Position numbers and translations under genes: made by a program
Notes under the pieces: model-generated
The model's database searches: none
What the model saw: only the letters and a program-made list of their open reading frames with translations
What the model was told of the DNA's origin: nothing
DNA from: Fodinibius salinus
Lineage (GTDB): Bacteria > Bacteroidota > Rhodothermia > Balneolales > Balneolaceae
Direction: 5' to 3'
Assembly: GCF_008124865.1 (NCBI RefSeq)
Contig: NZ_VNHY01000001.1
Location: forward strand, 1 to 64,000
DNA: 64,000 nucleotides
Shown: positions 50,382 to 60,200 of the stretch, in pieces
Numbering within the stretch: position 1 is the first letter of the stretch
How the letters are laid out: each line of letters opens with the position of its first letter

Positions 50382-51863
50382 ATGAAAAATATCAACAGCA
50401 AACGTGTTTTTAAACGGAACGGAACGGAACCTGATTCTGATGGCGATTATGTACTGTATTGGATGCAGATAAATCGGCGTTTTCAATACAATTATGCACT
50501 GGAATATGCTGTAGGATGGGCTAATAAGTTAGATAAGCCGCTACTGATTTATGAAGGGTTAAGTTGCGATTATCCGTGGGCCTCTGATCGTTTCCATCAC
50601 TTTCTGATGGAGGGGATGAAAGAAAATTTGTCCTATGCTGAAGAGGAGAATGTTAACTATTACTCCTATCTGGAAGACAAACCGGGAGCGGGGGATGGAC
50701 TACTTTATGAGTTAGCCGAAAATGCCTGTGCCGTCATTTCAGATGAATTCCCGGTCTATATCATCCGAGAGCATAATGAGAAAGTTGCGCCTAAATTAGA
50801 AACCCCTTACATCACGGTAGATTCCAATGGTATTATTCCACTTGGGTTGACGGAGAAAGCCCCTTACAACGCTTACTTTTTCCGCAAAATAATGCAACGC
50901 AATTTTGTAGAGTGTTTTACGAATTCTCCTAAGAAAGATCCGTTGGCCGATCTTGAAAACCTGTCAAAGGTTAAGTTGGGTGATGAGTTTTTGTCAAAAT
51001 ATCCCCCGGCTGATAAGAAACTCGAGAATCAAGAGTCTTTTATTGGCTCCTTACCTATTAATCATGATGTGAGTAAAATTGCGTTGGAGGGCACCCGTCA
51101 GTCAGCGCTGGGCAAATTAGGCCAGTTTATTCAGTACGGCCTGTCGAAATATGATGAGAATCGTAATGATCCCGACGAAAATGCCGCCAGCGGATTAAGT
51201 CCGTGGCTCCATTTTGGCAAGATATCGGAGTATGAGATTGTGGATGCTGTGCTTGATCACCAACCCAAAGGATGGGACTTAGATAATATTACATTTAACA
51301 AAGGGTCCACCGGCGGATTTTTTAATGGTGATCCCAATGTGGATTCTTTTTTGGATGAAGTAATAACGTGGAGGGAGGTCGGGTTCCATTTTGCACATCA
51401 CGAGCCTGATTACGATCAATATGAAACGTTGCCAGACTGGGCATTGGAAAGCCTTGAAGAACATAAAGATGATCCGCGGGAATACATTTATGAGCTGGAA
51501 GAGTTTGCACAGTCCAAAACCCATGATGAGATCTGGAATGCTGCTCAGACCCAGCTCAGAGAGGAGGGGGTTATGCAAAACTACCTGCGTATGCTGTGGG
51601 GAAAAAAAGTGCTGGAGTGGACGCCTAATCCCGAGACCGCACTGGCTTATTTGATTGAGCTCAACAATCGTTATGCTATTGACGGACGTGATCCCAATAG
51701 TTATTCGGGTATCTTTTGGATTTTTGGCCGTTTTGATCGGGCCTGGCAAGAGCGTCCTATTTATGGTAAGGTGCGCTATATGACGAGCGACAGTACGCGT
51801 CGTAAACTAAAACTGAAGGAGTATCTGGATAAATATGGGAACCAGAAAACGTTAGATATGTAA
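50382..51863 (+). CDS. phr: class II CPD photolyase
   Basis: The 493-residue protein has the class II hallmarks: N-terminal alpha/beta domain (YWMQINRRFQYNYALEYAV), SGLSPWLHFGKIS (FAD-binding helix region), VMQNYLRMLWGKKVLEW and LNNRYAIDGRDPNSYSGIFW, then RPIYGKVRYM. It repairs cyclobutane pyrimidine dimers. With the FeS-type protein upstream, both major UV photoproducts would be covered by one operon. Confidence 0.95.
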   Translation: MKNINSKRVFKRNGTEPDSDGDYVLYWMQINRRFQYNYALEYAVGWANKLDKPLLIYEGLSCDYPWASDRFHHFLMEGMKENLSYAEEENVNYYSYLEDKPGAGDGLLYELAENACAVISDEFPVYIIREHNEKVAPKLETPYITVDSNGIIPLGLTEKAPYNAYFFRKIMQRNFVECFTNSPKKDPLADLENLSKVKLGDEFLSKYPPADKKLENQESFIGSLPINHDVSKIALEGTRQSALGKLGQFIQYGLSKYDENRNDPDENAASGLSPWLHFGKISEYEIVDAVLDHQPKGWDLDNITFNKGSTGGFFNGDPNVDSFLDEVITWREVGFHFAHHEPDYDQYETLPDWALESLEEHKDDPREYIYELEEFAQSKTHDEIWNAAQTQLREEGVMQNYLRMLWGKKVLEWTPNPETALAYLIELNNRYAIDGRDPNSYSGIFWIFGRFDRAWQERPIYGKVRYMTSDSTRRKLKLKEYLDKYGNQKTLDM

Positions 51864-51964
51864 TTGGTCCGTCACGGGTATGCGCAGATCAAAAACTATA
51901 ATCTTATTAATGGGATAATATAAAATTAGTGCATATCCGTTTGATTTGAATGATCCGCGTTCAT

Positions 51965-52756
51965 TCAAAGTTTTGCAACCAATTCTTTAACAAGTTTTGC
52001 AAAATCCTCTTTACGGGAATCAGCGGCAGCTTTAACTTCATCATGATCAAGTTTTTCGCCGGTAACTCCTGCAGCCATATTACTAATCAGCGATATAGCT
52101 ACTGATTTAAGTTCGAGTCGCGCTGCCTCGAATAGCTCAGGTGCGGTGGACATTCCCACCGCATCAGCACCCATTTTACGAAAGGCACGAATTTCGCTCT
52201 TGGTTTCGTAATTGGGGCCGGTAGAAAAAATATAAGTACCTTGTTGGGTAACGAGTCCCAAATTAGCGGCAAGTTGTCGAACTTCATCAACCCATTGGTG
52301 GTGCAGATACCGGTGTTTAGTATTCCCGCGCGGAGAAATAGCCAGATTATTACGAATGATACCTTCAATGACCATCAAGTCGCCCACCGAAAAAGATGTA
52401 TTGATTCCGCCGGCTGCATTAGAAACGATAAGCTTGTTAGCCCCCAACGATTTAGCTATGTAAACTGGGGTGGCTGCCTGTTCGAAAGAAAAGCCCTCGT
52501 AGTGATGAAAGCGACCGGAAAATGCCATAATATTTTTACCACTCACTGTTCCAAAGATGAGTTCACCGGCATGACCTTTTACTGATGAAACGGGCATGCC
52601 GGGAATATTGCCGTAGGGTATGGCTTGAGGATTTTTAATTTCATCAGCAAACCCGCCCAGACCGGAACCGAGGATTATAGCCGCTTCAATTGCATCAGGA
52701 ATTTCTTGTTGTTGCAGGTAATCAGCTATTTGATCAGTAAAGTCAGGTAGTTTCAT
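51965..52756 (-). CDS. punA: purine nucleoside phosphorylase (PNP-I, trimeric type)
   Basis: The 263-residue enzyme has the family motifs AIILGSGLGGFADEI at the N-terminus, FSGRFHHYEGFSFEQA, SNAAGGINTSFSVGDLMVI, and TGPNYETKSEIRAFRKMGAD followed by VGMSTAPE. It splits purine nucleosides with phosphate in salvage. Convergent with the photolyase gene. Confidence 0.94.
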   Translation of the reverse strand: MKLPDFTDQIADYLQQQEIPDAIEAAIILGSGLGGFADEIKNPQAIPYGNIPGMPVSSVKGHAGELIFGTVSGKNIMAFSGRFHHYEGFSFEQAATPVYIAKSLGANKLIVSNAAGGINTSFSVGDLMVIEGIIRNNLAISPRGNTKHRYLHHQWVDEVRQLAANLGLVTQQGTYIFSTGPNYETKSEIRAFRKMGADAVGMSTAPELFEAARLELKSVAISLISNMAAGVTGEKLDHDEVKAAADSRKEDFAKLVKELVAKL

Positions 52757-52851
52757 AGCTTACAAAGTTAGTTTACGCAGAAATGAAAAGTCGCAAGGAT
52801 GTAATAGGATTGGTAAAATATTGCGCCTTGGGGATGTAGCCTGCGCATTTT

Positions 52852-53649
52852 TTACATAGGTTCAATTTTATATCCTTGTTGTTCATCGTAGTCCGTCAGG
52901 TTAAATAGGGGGTGATGTGAATCGTGATAGCCCATTACCGTGTAATCTTCTTCGTAGGCTAATTTTGTTAATTCTTGACGGGCTTCCATGCTACGGTCGG
53001 CGTCAAAATCATATTTGGCAGCGAATTTCCGGTTTACTTCACCTCTGTTGGCAAGCACATCGCCACCCATCAGGTATTTTTGGTTACCGTCATCAAAAAG
53101 TAGGACCTGTGAAAACTCAGTATGTCCGCCAATCTTTTTAACACTAATTTCGGGATAGGGCTGATCCTCCTCATCCAAGAAATTTAAATCAGCTTTGGCA
53201 TCTAAGAAATGAGTAAATTCTGTTTTTTCGTCATCATAATATTCATCCATATCCATTACTTTTTGCCATCCTTTTTTCGAAACCCAAACATTGGCATCGG
53301 GAAAGGTGAGTTCCCAAAATCCTGATGATTTACCTGCAAGCCCGCCTATATGATCGTAATGCAGATGGCTGGCAAAAATATCAGTAATCTCATAGTCAGT
53401 GACTCCCAGCTGATCGAGATTATCTTTGATGGTGTCAGTACTGGTATCTTCTCCAAAGTCGCCGATACCTACATCAAAAAGAATATTTTTGTCTTTAGAT
53501 TGAATCAAAAAGGGATTGAGAGATATTTTAAGTGCTCCTTTAGCAGGCGGGTCGTCACGGTCAATACGATTGAATTTCTTGTCAAGCCCAACGCTAAAGG
53601 TACCTTCGTAAAGCGGATATGCAAGACTTTTTTGGGATATTTCGGTCAT
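52852..53649 (-). CDS. MBL-fold metallo-hydrolase
   Basis: The 265-residue metallo-beta-lactamase-fold hydrolase has the zinc motif ASHLHYDHIGG (HxHxDH), a second His in KKIGGHTEFSQ, Asp in MGGDVLANRG and a terminal His in VMGYHDSHHP. N-acyl-homoserine-lactonase-like and other small-molecule hydrolases share this plan; substrate unknown. It lies 69 bp downstream of the phoH gene in the same direction. Confidence 0.88.
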   Translation of the reverse strand: MTEISQKSLAYPLYEGTFSVGLDKKFNRIDRDDPPAKGALKISLNPFLIQSKDKNILFDVGIGDFGEDTSTDTIKDNLDQLGVTDYEITDIFASHLHYDHIGGLAGKSSGFWELTFPDANVWVSKKGWQKVMDMDEYYDDEKTEFTHFLDAKADLNFLDEEDQPYPEISVKKIGGHTEFSQVLLFDDGNQKYLMGGDVLANRGEVNRKFAAKYDFDADRSMEARQELTKLAYEEDYTVMGYHDSHHPLFNLTDYDEQQGYKIEPM

Positions 53650-53718
53650 TAATAGTAGGGGGTTTGAATTGTAAGTTTTGAATGTTGAATGGAGTCATTC
53701 AAAACTCAGAATTCATTG

Positions 53719-54651
53719 TTATGAATTCTTTTCTTCATGTTGATCATAGGCTTCAATAATTTCGCGAACGAGTCGATGCCGAACCACATCATCCTCATCA
53801 AGATAGACAAACGAAATTCCATCAATATCTTCTAAAATATGCTGTATGGATATGAGTCCCGATTGTTTTTTGCGAGGCAGATCTGTTTGGGTAATATCAC
53901 CGGTAATAATAGCGCGGCTGTTAAAGCCTATACGCGTCAAAAACATTTTCATTTGCATGTTTGTGGCATTTTGTGCCTCATCGAGAATCACGAACGCATC
54001 GTTAAGAGTACGTCCCCGCATATAGGCCAAGGGTGCTATTTCGATGTTGTTTTTGGCTAGTTGCAGTTCCAGCTGGTCATATTCAATCATGTCCTCAAGT
54101 GCATCATAAAGCGGGCGGAGATAGGGATCAATTTTCTCGCGGAGATCGCCAGGAAGGAATCCCAGTGTTTCGCCTGCTTCTACGGCAGGACGGGTAAGGA
54201 TAATTTTTTTCACCTTACGTTCTTTAAGTGCTTTCACCGCCAGTGCAACTGAAGTATATGTTTTTCCCGTTCCTGCCGGACCAATAGTAAAAACTATGTC
54301 GTTTTCCGCAGATGATTTGAGAATTTGTTTTTGACCCGGTGTTTTGGCTGTTATTGTTTGGTCGTCAAAGGTGTGGAGGATAAACTCTTCTGAATTGCTA
54401 TCATCTTCGAGCGGATTCGGTCTTTCAGGTTTCCGGTCTTCTTTTTTAAGGGCCAGTACCGTATCAATATCGCTATCGTTGAGATTGCCGTTTTCAACGG
54501 CCATTTTTTCAAGCTCGCTAAAAATATTAACCAATTCTTGACGGTCTTTGTCCGGGCCGTCAATTTTAATCGAGGCACCGCGAGCAGTAAGCGTAGTATC
54601 GGGATACGCTTCGTCGAGCTGCTTTAGGTGCTCGTCATGGAATCCCAACAC
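53719..54651 (-). CDS. phoH: PhoH family ATPase
   Basis: At least 310 residues: the C-terminal ~200 are the PhoH RecA-like ATPase, with Walker A TIGPAGTGKTYTSVALAVKA, LTRPAVEAGETLGFLPGD, a Walker B VILDEAQNATNMQMKMFLTR and ITGDITQTDLP. The N-terminal ~90 residues are the associated KH-like region. The listed start is GTG 54651. The frame is open upstream to 54732 and reads ...YQIEDVEPVLV, which fits the first strand of PhoH proteins (…LENVDPV…), yet contains no ATG, GTG or TTG. The real start may therefore be a non-standard ATT (54720 or 54732). It is probably involved in RNA metabolism. Confidence 0.9.
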   Translation of the reverse strand: MLGFHDEHLKQLDEAYPDTTLTARGASIKIDGPDKDRQELVNIFSELEKMAVENGNLNDSDIDTVLALKKEDRKPERPNPLEDDSNSEEFILHTFDDQTITAKTPGQKQILKSSAENDIVFTIGPAGTGKTYTSVALAVKALKERKVKKIILTRPAVEAGETLGFLPGDLREKIDPYLRPLYDALEDMIEYDQLELQLAKNNIEIAPLAYMRGRTLNDAFVILDEAQNATNMQMKMFLTRIGFNSRAIITGDITQTDLPRKKQSGLISIQHILEDIDGISFVYLDEDDVVRHRLVREIIEAYDQHEEKNS

Positions 54652-54813
54652 GAGAACAGGTTCGACATCCTCAATTTGATACGTTTCGTTGCTGATAATA
54701 GATTGATCTGCGATAGAAATATCAGGATTAATTCAAAATAGCATCGTAAAGATAAGGAAACTGAATGAACATTTTATAAATATTGATATTATTGGCAGTA
54801 CATAAGGATATTG

Positions 54814-55500
54814 TTAGACAACTGTTTCTTTACCTTTTTGTGCTTTTTCGTTCAGTCTTTTTATGCGTTCAGCAATGTTTTGAGCTTTAAAAACAGCACT
54901 GCCGGCCACCAGCACATCAGCCCCTGAATGGGTAATATTAGTAATATTATCTGGTTTAACCCCGCCATCCACTTCTATAAGAAATCCGGCTCCCTTTTCT
55001 TTGCGCATATTTCTGAGATCTTGTAATCGTTGGAGGGTGGCCGGGATAAATGATTGACCGCCAAAGCCGGGATTAACGCTCATCACAAGTACCAGGTCGA
55101 GTTCATTCAGCACGGGAGTGATAGACTGCAGTGATGTTCCCGGATTGATCGCCACGCCGGCGGTGATGCCATACTGATGAATATTTTGGATTGTTCGGTG
55201 TAGGTGTGGGCAAGCTTCTTGGTGAACGGTGATTTGATCTGCTCCGGCATCTACAAAAGCCTCAATATATTGATCCGGATTTTCAATCATAAGGTGTACG
55301 TCCAGAAAGGCGTCAGTACAGTGATTCGCATCTTCTACAATACTCGGTCCATAGCTAATGTTGGGCACAAAATGACCGTCCATAATATCACAGTGAATCC
55401 ACCGGACACCGGCGGCATTACATTCCTCAATTTGTTCGCCAAGCTTACTGAAGTCAGCGGCTAAAATGGAAGGAGCAATGATGGGAAGTTCAAAATCCAT
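54814..55500 (-). CDS. rpe: ribulose-phosphate 3-epimerase
   Basis: The 228-residue TIM barrel has the epimerase signatures IAPSILAADFSKLGEQIEEC, HCDIMDGHFVPNISYGP, DVHLMIENPD, MSVNPGFGGQSF and EVDGGVKPDN, including the metal His/Asp residues. It interconverts ribulose-5-P and xylulose-5-P in the pentose phosphate pathway. It is 6 bp after the PASTA gene in the same direction, so co-transcribed. Confidence 0.96.
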   Translation of the reverse strand: MDFELPIIAPSILAADFSKLGEQIEECNAAGVRWIHCDIMDGHFVPNISYGPSIVEDANHCTDAFLDVHLMIENPDQYIEAFVDAGADQITVHQEACPHLHRTIQNIHQYGITAGVAINPGTSLQSITPVLNELDLVLVMSVNPGFGGQSFIPATLQRLQDLRNMRKEKGAGFLIEVDGGVKPDNITNITHSGADVLVAGSAVFKAQNIAERIKRLNEKAQKGKETVV

Positions 55501-55506
55501 AGTATG

Positions 55507-56331
55507 TTATTTGTTTGTGGAATCGGGAGAAGCAATATTAGTTGTAGTATCGATGACAGCTCCCGACTCACTTTCTTCTTTTACATTAAATCGTTCAGAA
55601 ACAGTTAATTTAATTGTTTCACCAATGACAATTTCTTCTTTTTTAGGTGAAAAATCGAGAATGACATTTGGTTCAAATTCTTTACTGGGCTTGAAGCGAA
55701 TTTCGCCTACCCGCAGACCTACTTCCTGTAGTTTTTGTTGTGCTTCCGAAAGCCGGAGTCCGCGAATATTAGGTACTTGTACCACCTTTTCTCCCAAGCC
55801 GTCACTGACAGCAAGATCCACAACAGTACCTTTGGGCACTACTTTGCTTGCGGGTACCGATTGGCGTAGTACGCTGTTTTTAAATCGTGAAGACTCATAG
55901 CTTACCGTTCCTACCTTGAGTCCATTGTTTTGGAGTTGAATCTTTGCATTTCGATACGAAAGACTAGTCACATCAGGTACTTTAACTGTTGGGTTACTTT
56001 CGGTATTTACGGTTAGATAAATTTTGCGATTTGGTTTAACGATTTCAGCAGGAGAGGGGGTTTGGTCAATGACATAATCAGCTGGATAGGCTGTGTTTGA
56101 ACGTCGTTCTGCCACTTCGTACTGCAATCCATAATTTGTGAGCTGTTGCTGAGCTTCTTCCAGCGAAATCTGTGAGACATCCGGTACTGTTAGCCCCTCA
56201 TCATAATTAGTGTAAGCAGGCATAATAACGGTATCAACCAGTAATAGAAGCAGTGCTCCTATTATGATAATGGCTGCTGCACCGATATACGTTTTTTTAC
56301 TTGTGAAGAAACGTTTTATTGCTGAGATCAT
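55507..56331 (-). CDS. membrane-anchored PASTA domain protein
   Basis: The 274-residue protein has one N-terminal TM helix (~17-37, AAAIIIIGALLLLLVDTVIM), then three PASTA domains (~48-113, ~114-182, ~183-252), each beginning V-P-[DN]-[VI] and containing a paired-strand A...L..G...V pattern. A short Ser/Thr-rich tail follows. There is no kinase domain, unlike PknB/StkP, so this resembles the stand-alone PASTA proteins often found in Bacteroidota, which may sense or bind cell-wall fragments. It is 30 bp downstream of the gene at 56362 and 6 bp upstream of rpe. Confidence 0.92.
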   Translation of the reverse strand: MISAIKRFFTSKKTYIGAAAIIIIGALLLLLVDTVIMPAYTNYDEGLTVPDVSQISLEEAQQQLTNYGLQYEVAERRSNTAYPADYVIDQTPSPAEIVKPNRKIYLTVNTESNPTVKVPDVTSLSYRNAKIQLQNNGLKVGTVSYESSRFKNSVLRQSVPASKVVPKGTVVDLAVSDGLGEKVVQVPNIRGLRLSEAQQKLQEVGLRVGEIRFKPSKEFEPNVILDFSPKKEEIVIGETIKLTVSERFNVKEESESGAVIDTTTNIASPDSTNK

Positions 56332-56361
56332 ATATCAAAAAATCGAACTTTAAATAGTAAA

Positions 56362-57297
56362 TTAAAAGTGAAATTTAACCGAAAGTGTTTCTTGGGGATT
56401 GATCAGATTAGTATCAGTTTCTATCCTGGCATTTTTCAGCTTAACAGTTAAGAAGGCATCAAAAGCAGACAAGAAATGGTTTATCAGAAGTAATGAAATC
56501 ATATTTCTGGCAATACGATAGCTATCGTTAAAGTTTTCGGCTTGTTGCGAACCGCGCATAAAATTCATGGGCATTGCGCTTCCATCCCAAGGTAGCTGGT
56601 ACTTATTGTTGATATTTGTACCAAAACCTTTCCATCCGCTGCCAAACTGGTAATATTTGCTGATCAGCTCATAATATTGTTGTGAACCGAAGTCGGGTGT
56701 TACATGGGAAAAAGTATTGCCGACCTCATTATCCGGGTACACAAATCGAGTATTTCGTTCAACTTTTCGGAGCAAGTCCAGTTTTACTTTTTCCCAGTCT
56801 TGAGTGCTGTATGAAGGAGTGATACCGCTAACCTGATTTCGAAGATCATCAATATGGGGATTTTGCAGCTGGGGATTTTGGTCGTGATAGTTTACAAGCC
56901 ATTTGGCATAGGAGACTACACTCCAGTTGTTGTTGGCAAATTGATTATAACGGCGCTGCTGACGATGTGCATCATTAATCTGTTTAAAGTGGATGCCGAG
57001 TAAAACAGCATCGGCAAGTAGATATGCTCCGGCGCGGATCCATTTCTTATTGGCCGCTTGCCCGCTGCCGGGGATGATAGCAGAACTAAGCAGTGCCAGA
57101 CCGGCTTTTTTGCGAACAGGCTGGTAAAAAGGATCGGAGTTACTGTAATTGATTGTCGGTTTTAAATCCTGCATAGTGATTTGCTCAGCGGTGGATGGTT
57201 CCCCGGATTTGATTACCGGTTGGGCATAGCATGCTAGAGAAAGACTGATAAAAAATAATCCCCAAACCGTAATTTTATTGACTATGGTTGAAAACAT
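56362..57297 (-). CDS. exported membrane protein of unknown function (DUF5683-like N-half)
   Basis: The 311-residue protein has a signal peptide (KITVWGLFFISLSLACYAQ). A helical pair (KKAGLALLSSAIIPGSGQAA, then KKWIRAGAYLLADAVLLG) is reminiscent of DUF5683 proteins of the Bacteroidota envelope. The remainder contains YNQFANNNWSVVSYAKWLVN and a C-terminal MRGSQQAENFNDSYRIARNM, followed by a hydrophobic LLLINHFLSAFDAFLTVKL. The start at 57297 overlaps the upstream gene by 23 bp, which favours coupled translation. Confidence 0.75.
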   Translation of the reverse strand: MFSTIVNKITVWGLFFISLSLACYAQPVIKSGEPSTAEQITMQDLKPTINYSNSDPFYQPVRKKAGLALLSSAIIPGSGQAANKKWIRAGAYLLADAVLLGIHFKQINDAHRQQRRYNQFANNNWSVVSYAKWLVNYHDQNPQLQNPHIDDLRNQVSGITPSYSTQDWEKVKLDLLRKVERNTRFVYPDNEVGNTFSHVTPDFGSQQYYELISKYYQFGSGWKGFGTNINNKYQLPWDGSAMPMNFMRGSQQAENFNDSYRIARNMISLLLINHFLSAFDAFLTVKLKNARIETDTNLINPQETLSVKFHF

Positions 57298-60200
57298 TAA
57301 AATCGAAAGTTAATCCAAAATGGAAAATAAATTCTTTACCGTATGATATCTTTCCTCCAGATGTTTCGGTGATAAAATTATCAGGTAAAGTAACATCAAA
57401 AGTATTAAATCCATAGGCGCCGCTCACAAAGAGTTTTACTGGGAACAGGTAGTAGCTGTTAAAGGCAAACCGAAGCTCTCCGCCCAAGCCTGTTTTAATA
57501 GTATTACCGATCTGTAGCGGGCCGTCCCAGCCATTGCCACCTTCCGCAAATAAACGTAGATAAAGCTTATCCATTGTGTGACGTCCTATTTCTTTATTGA
57601 TACCGCGCAGAAGCGGGAAGGTATATGAGAGCGTTAACATAGCAGTCGTGTTGCCTCCCAAAGCAAAATAAGGGTAGCTGCGCATTCCTGAAAAGCCACC
57701 GATGTAGTCGAGATAGAAAAAGTCATTTGGTTTATTAAGGTAGCTGAATCCACGTCCGTACAGATTTACTGCTGTATTGGTTGATACCGGAAATCCATAT
57801 CTCACTGAAGCTTGTACAGAATGATTTTTAACCGTTTCATAAACAGGGGATAAAGTACCACCACTAATTTCATATTCTTCCAATAACTTGTTTGGCTCGT
57901 AGGAATATCGCAGGGAGGTCCGAAGCCCTAGTGGAGCTACATCTGCGTGTGGATATGACCAAAATTGCTCATAGGTGTAAGCGGCGGTAAATCTGGTTCC
58001 CCGAAAGTATTCTGATGAAGAGGAAGGTACGAACTGTTGTAGTTCTTCAGAGAAAAAACCGTCGGTCTGTACTTCGTAGGGACTGTATCCCACGCCCAGT
58101 TCTATAATATTTTGGGCATTAATTTTACTACGTAAAAATAGGTTAGCCTCCCAGATATTATAAGCTATATCGGTAGTAGTAGTATCGGGCAGACATGACG
58201 TACAGGGAAATTCTTCGATTGAAAGCCCGTCAGCTACATTGCGCCGCTGACTGTAAAATTCCAGAGATATCGTAGGAGACCACCGTTTTTTGATAAAGGG
58301 GAGCCCTTGGTATTCGGTGATTAAAAACAGATCTCGATCAATATCAGTAAGTCGGGAGGGAGAGAAGAAGTCTCCAATACCGCTAGCTGATTCTGAGGCA
58401 GGTCCAATCAAAAATCCGCCAAAAATATTGAGCTGATCAGTGACATCACGAGAGCTAAAATAGGTTCCAATTTTTAAATCCCGCAGTAAGTTTTCTCCAA
58501 GAGCTCCAAACTTTCCATTAGTGAGCAACCTGCCATTTGGACCATTTTTTTTCGAATAGTTGTCAAATCGGATGACTGGATAAAAGCTTATGCTGGTAAA
58601 ATTATTATCATAGGGGTGCAAAAAGGCCGGGTTGCCACTATTAGATTCTTTCTGATTTAATGATAAAGAATCAGAGCGACCGAGCTTTTGTAATTTTTTT
58701 TGTGACAGACTTTCTATCTCATCCAGTGAAGGCCGATCGGTAAGGCGTGATGAGTCAGGTATTTTAAAGTTAGTGAGCTCAGAACGTTGGTATGAGTGAT
58801 TTAGATTTAATTTGTCGTCGGATTTTTCGGGTAGCTCAGTAGATGCGATTTGGTATCCTTCGGCAGTAAATTTGGAGAAGTATAACATATCGTCCGAAGT
58901 ATGCGGCATAAAGGCTCCGCCCAGCACACTGGTAATTTTTTGGGGCTGTGACTGATCTTGGTCTAAGGGCAGACAGTAGATATTGAAAATACCATCGGGG
59001 TCAGCAGCATAATATAGGTAGTTGCCTGATGCATCAATATAAGGGTCACGGAAATCGGTGAGCGTGTCTTTTAATACAACGTTCGTGCGATTGGTGTTAA
59101 TGTTGTATGAATAGATATTACGCGAATAATGGTTAGCAGCAGAAAAATAAATATGTTGGGCATCTGGGTGCCATGACGGGGTAAAGATGACTTCGCCCTC
59201 AGAAAAATTAGTCAACTGTTTTATCTGACCCGTAGAGATATCAAGCTCTACGATGTTTTGCGTTCTATTTTTTTGTTGAACGGCGGCTAATTTATTTTGC
59301 TGTGGGTGCCAGGCCGGTGATGACAGGCGCTTACTTTTGCTTATTGGGATAATTTGTTGAGTATCAACATCATAGATATACAGACCGTTGTACTGTTCCC
59401 CAAACTTATTTAGGCTCTGCTTGCTAAAGGCTAATTGTTGACCATCTTTAGAAAAGGAATAAGCCGACTTAATTTTTTTGATAATGGGCTCTTGATAATG
59501 CCCGGAATGTTGGTTTGGAGAAGATTTTTGGAGTAGCCCCAAATTTATAACCTGTCCAGAGCTATTACTGTCCAGTGGCTGAATAAAGAGCTGTGTACCA
59601 AGTGCTTTCAGGTTTTTGTTTGAGAGGTAAGCCAGTTTTGAACCGTCGGGAGAAAGCTTGGGATATAAGTTTAAAAACCCTTGATCTTCAATATTATTGG
59701 TTGCCGTCACTTCCAGAGAATCTATTGCTCGTTTATACTGCTTTTTGGAAGTGTGAATAAAACTATCAAATAATTGTTGAGCAGATTCCCCAGTGGATTT
59801 TTCCAGTGCTTCATCAATGGTAAATACCCCAGACTGTCCGAGTGAATCAGAAATTTTTGGGATAATGGATTCTCCGTATTGCTCGGCTAAATAGGTGGTA
59901 AAAGCAAAGCCTTGGTTGTAAATTTGTTCTCGTTCTAAACCATTTTTGGACGTAAAAAAACTCATTTCTTGAAAATCGATTGGCTCATCCGCCAGCAGGG
60001 ATGTGCGCAACAGCATATCGCGGTGCGAATCCCAAAAGTCGTGGTAAAGTTGTTGACGCTGATACTGGGCCACCCCTTCTGCAAACCAGGCAGGTACATT
60101 AATAGAAGAAAATGGATAGGTGATAATGCCTTTGGGAAATCCATAAAGTACATCGGGACGCCGGACATTAGCATATGAGAGCCACTGAAAGTAGATAGCA

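Noticed and set aside
51279-51749. 156-codon open frame on the minus strand
   Set aside because: Lies entirely inside the class II photolyase gene in another frame; the photolyase product is conserved throughout, and the minus frame has no recognisable protein.
52825-52851. Hairpin with GCGC arms followed by T-run as a terminator
   Set aside because: The stem is only about 5 bp with a long loop, and it points away from any gene end on that strand.
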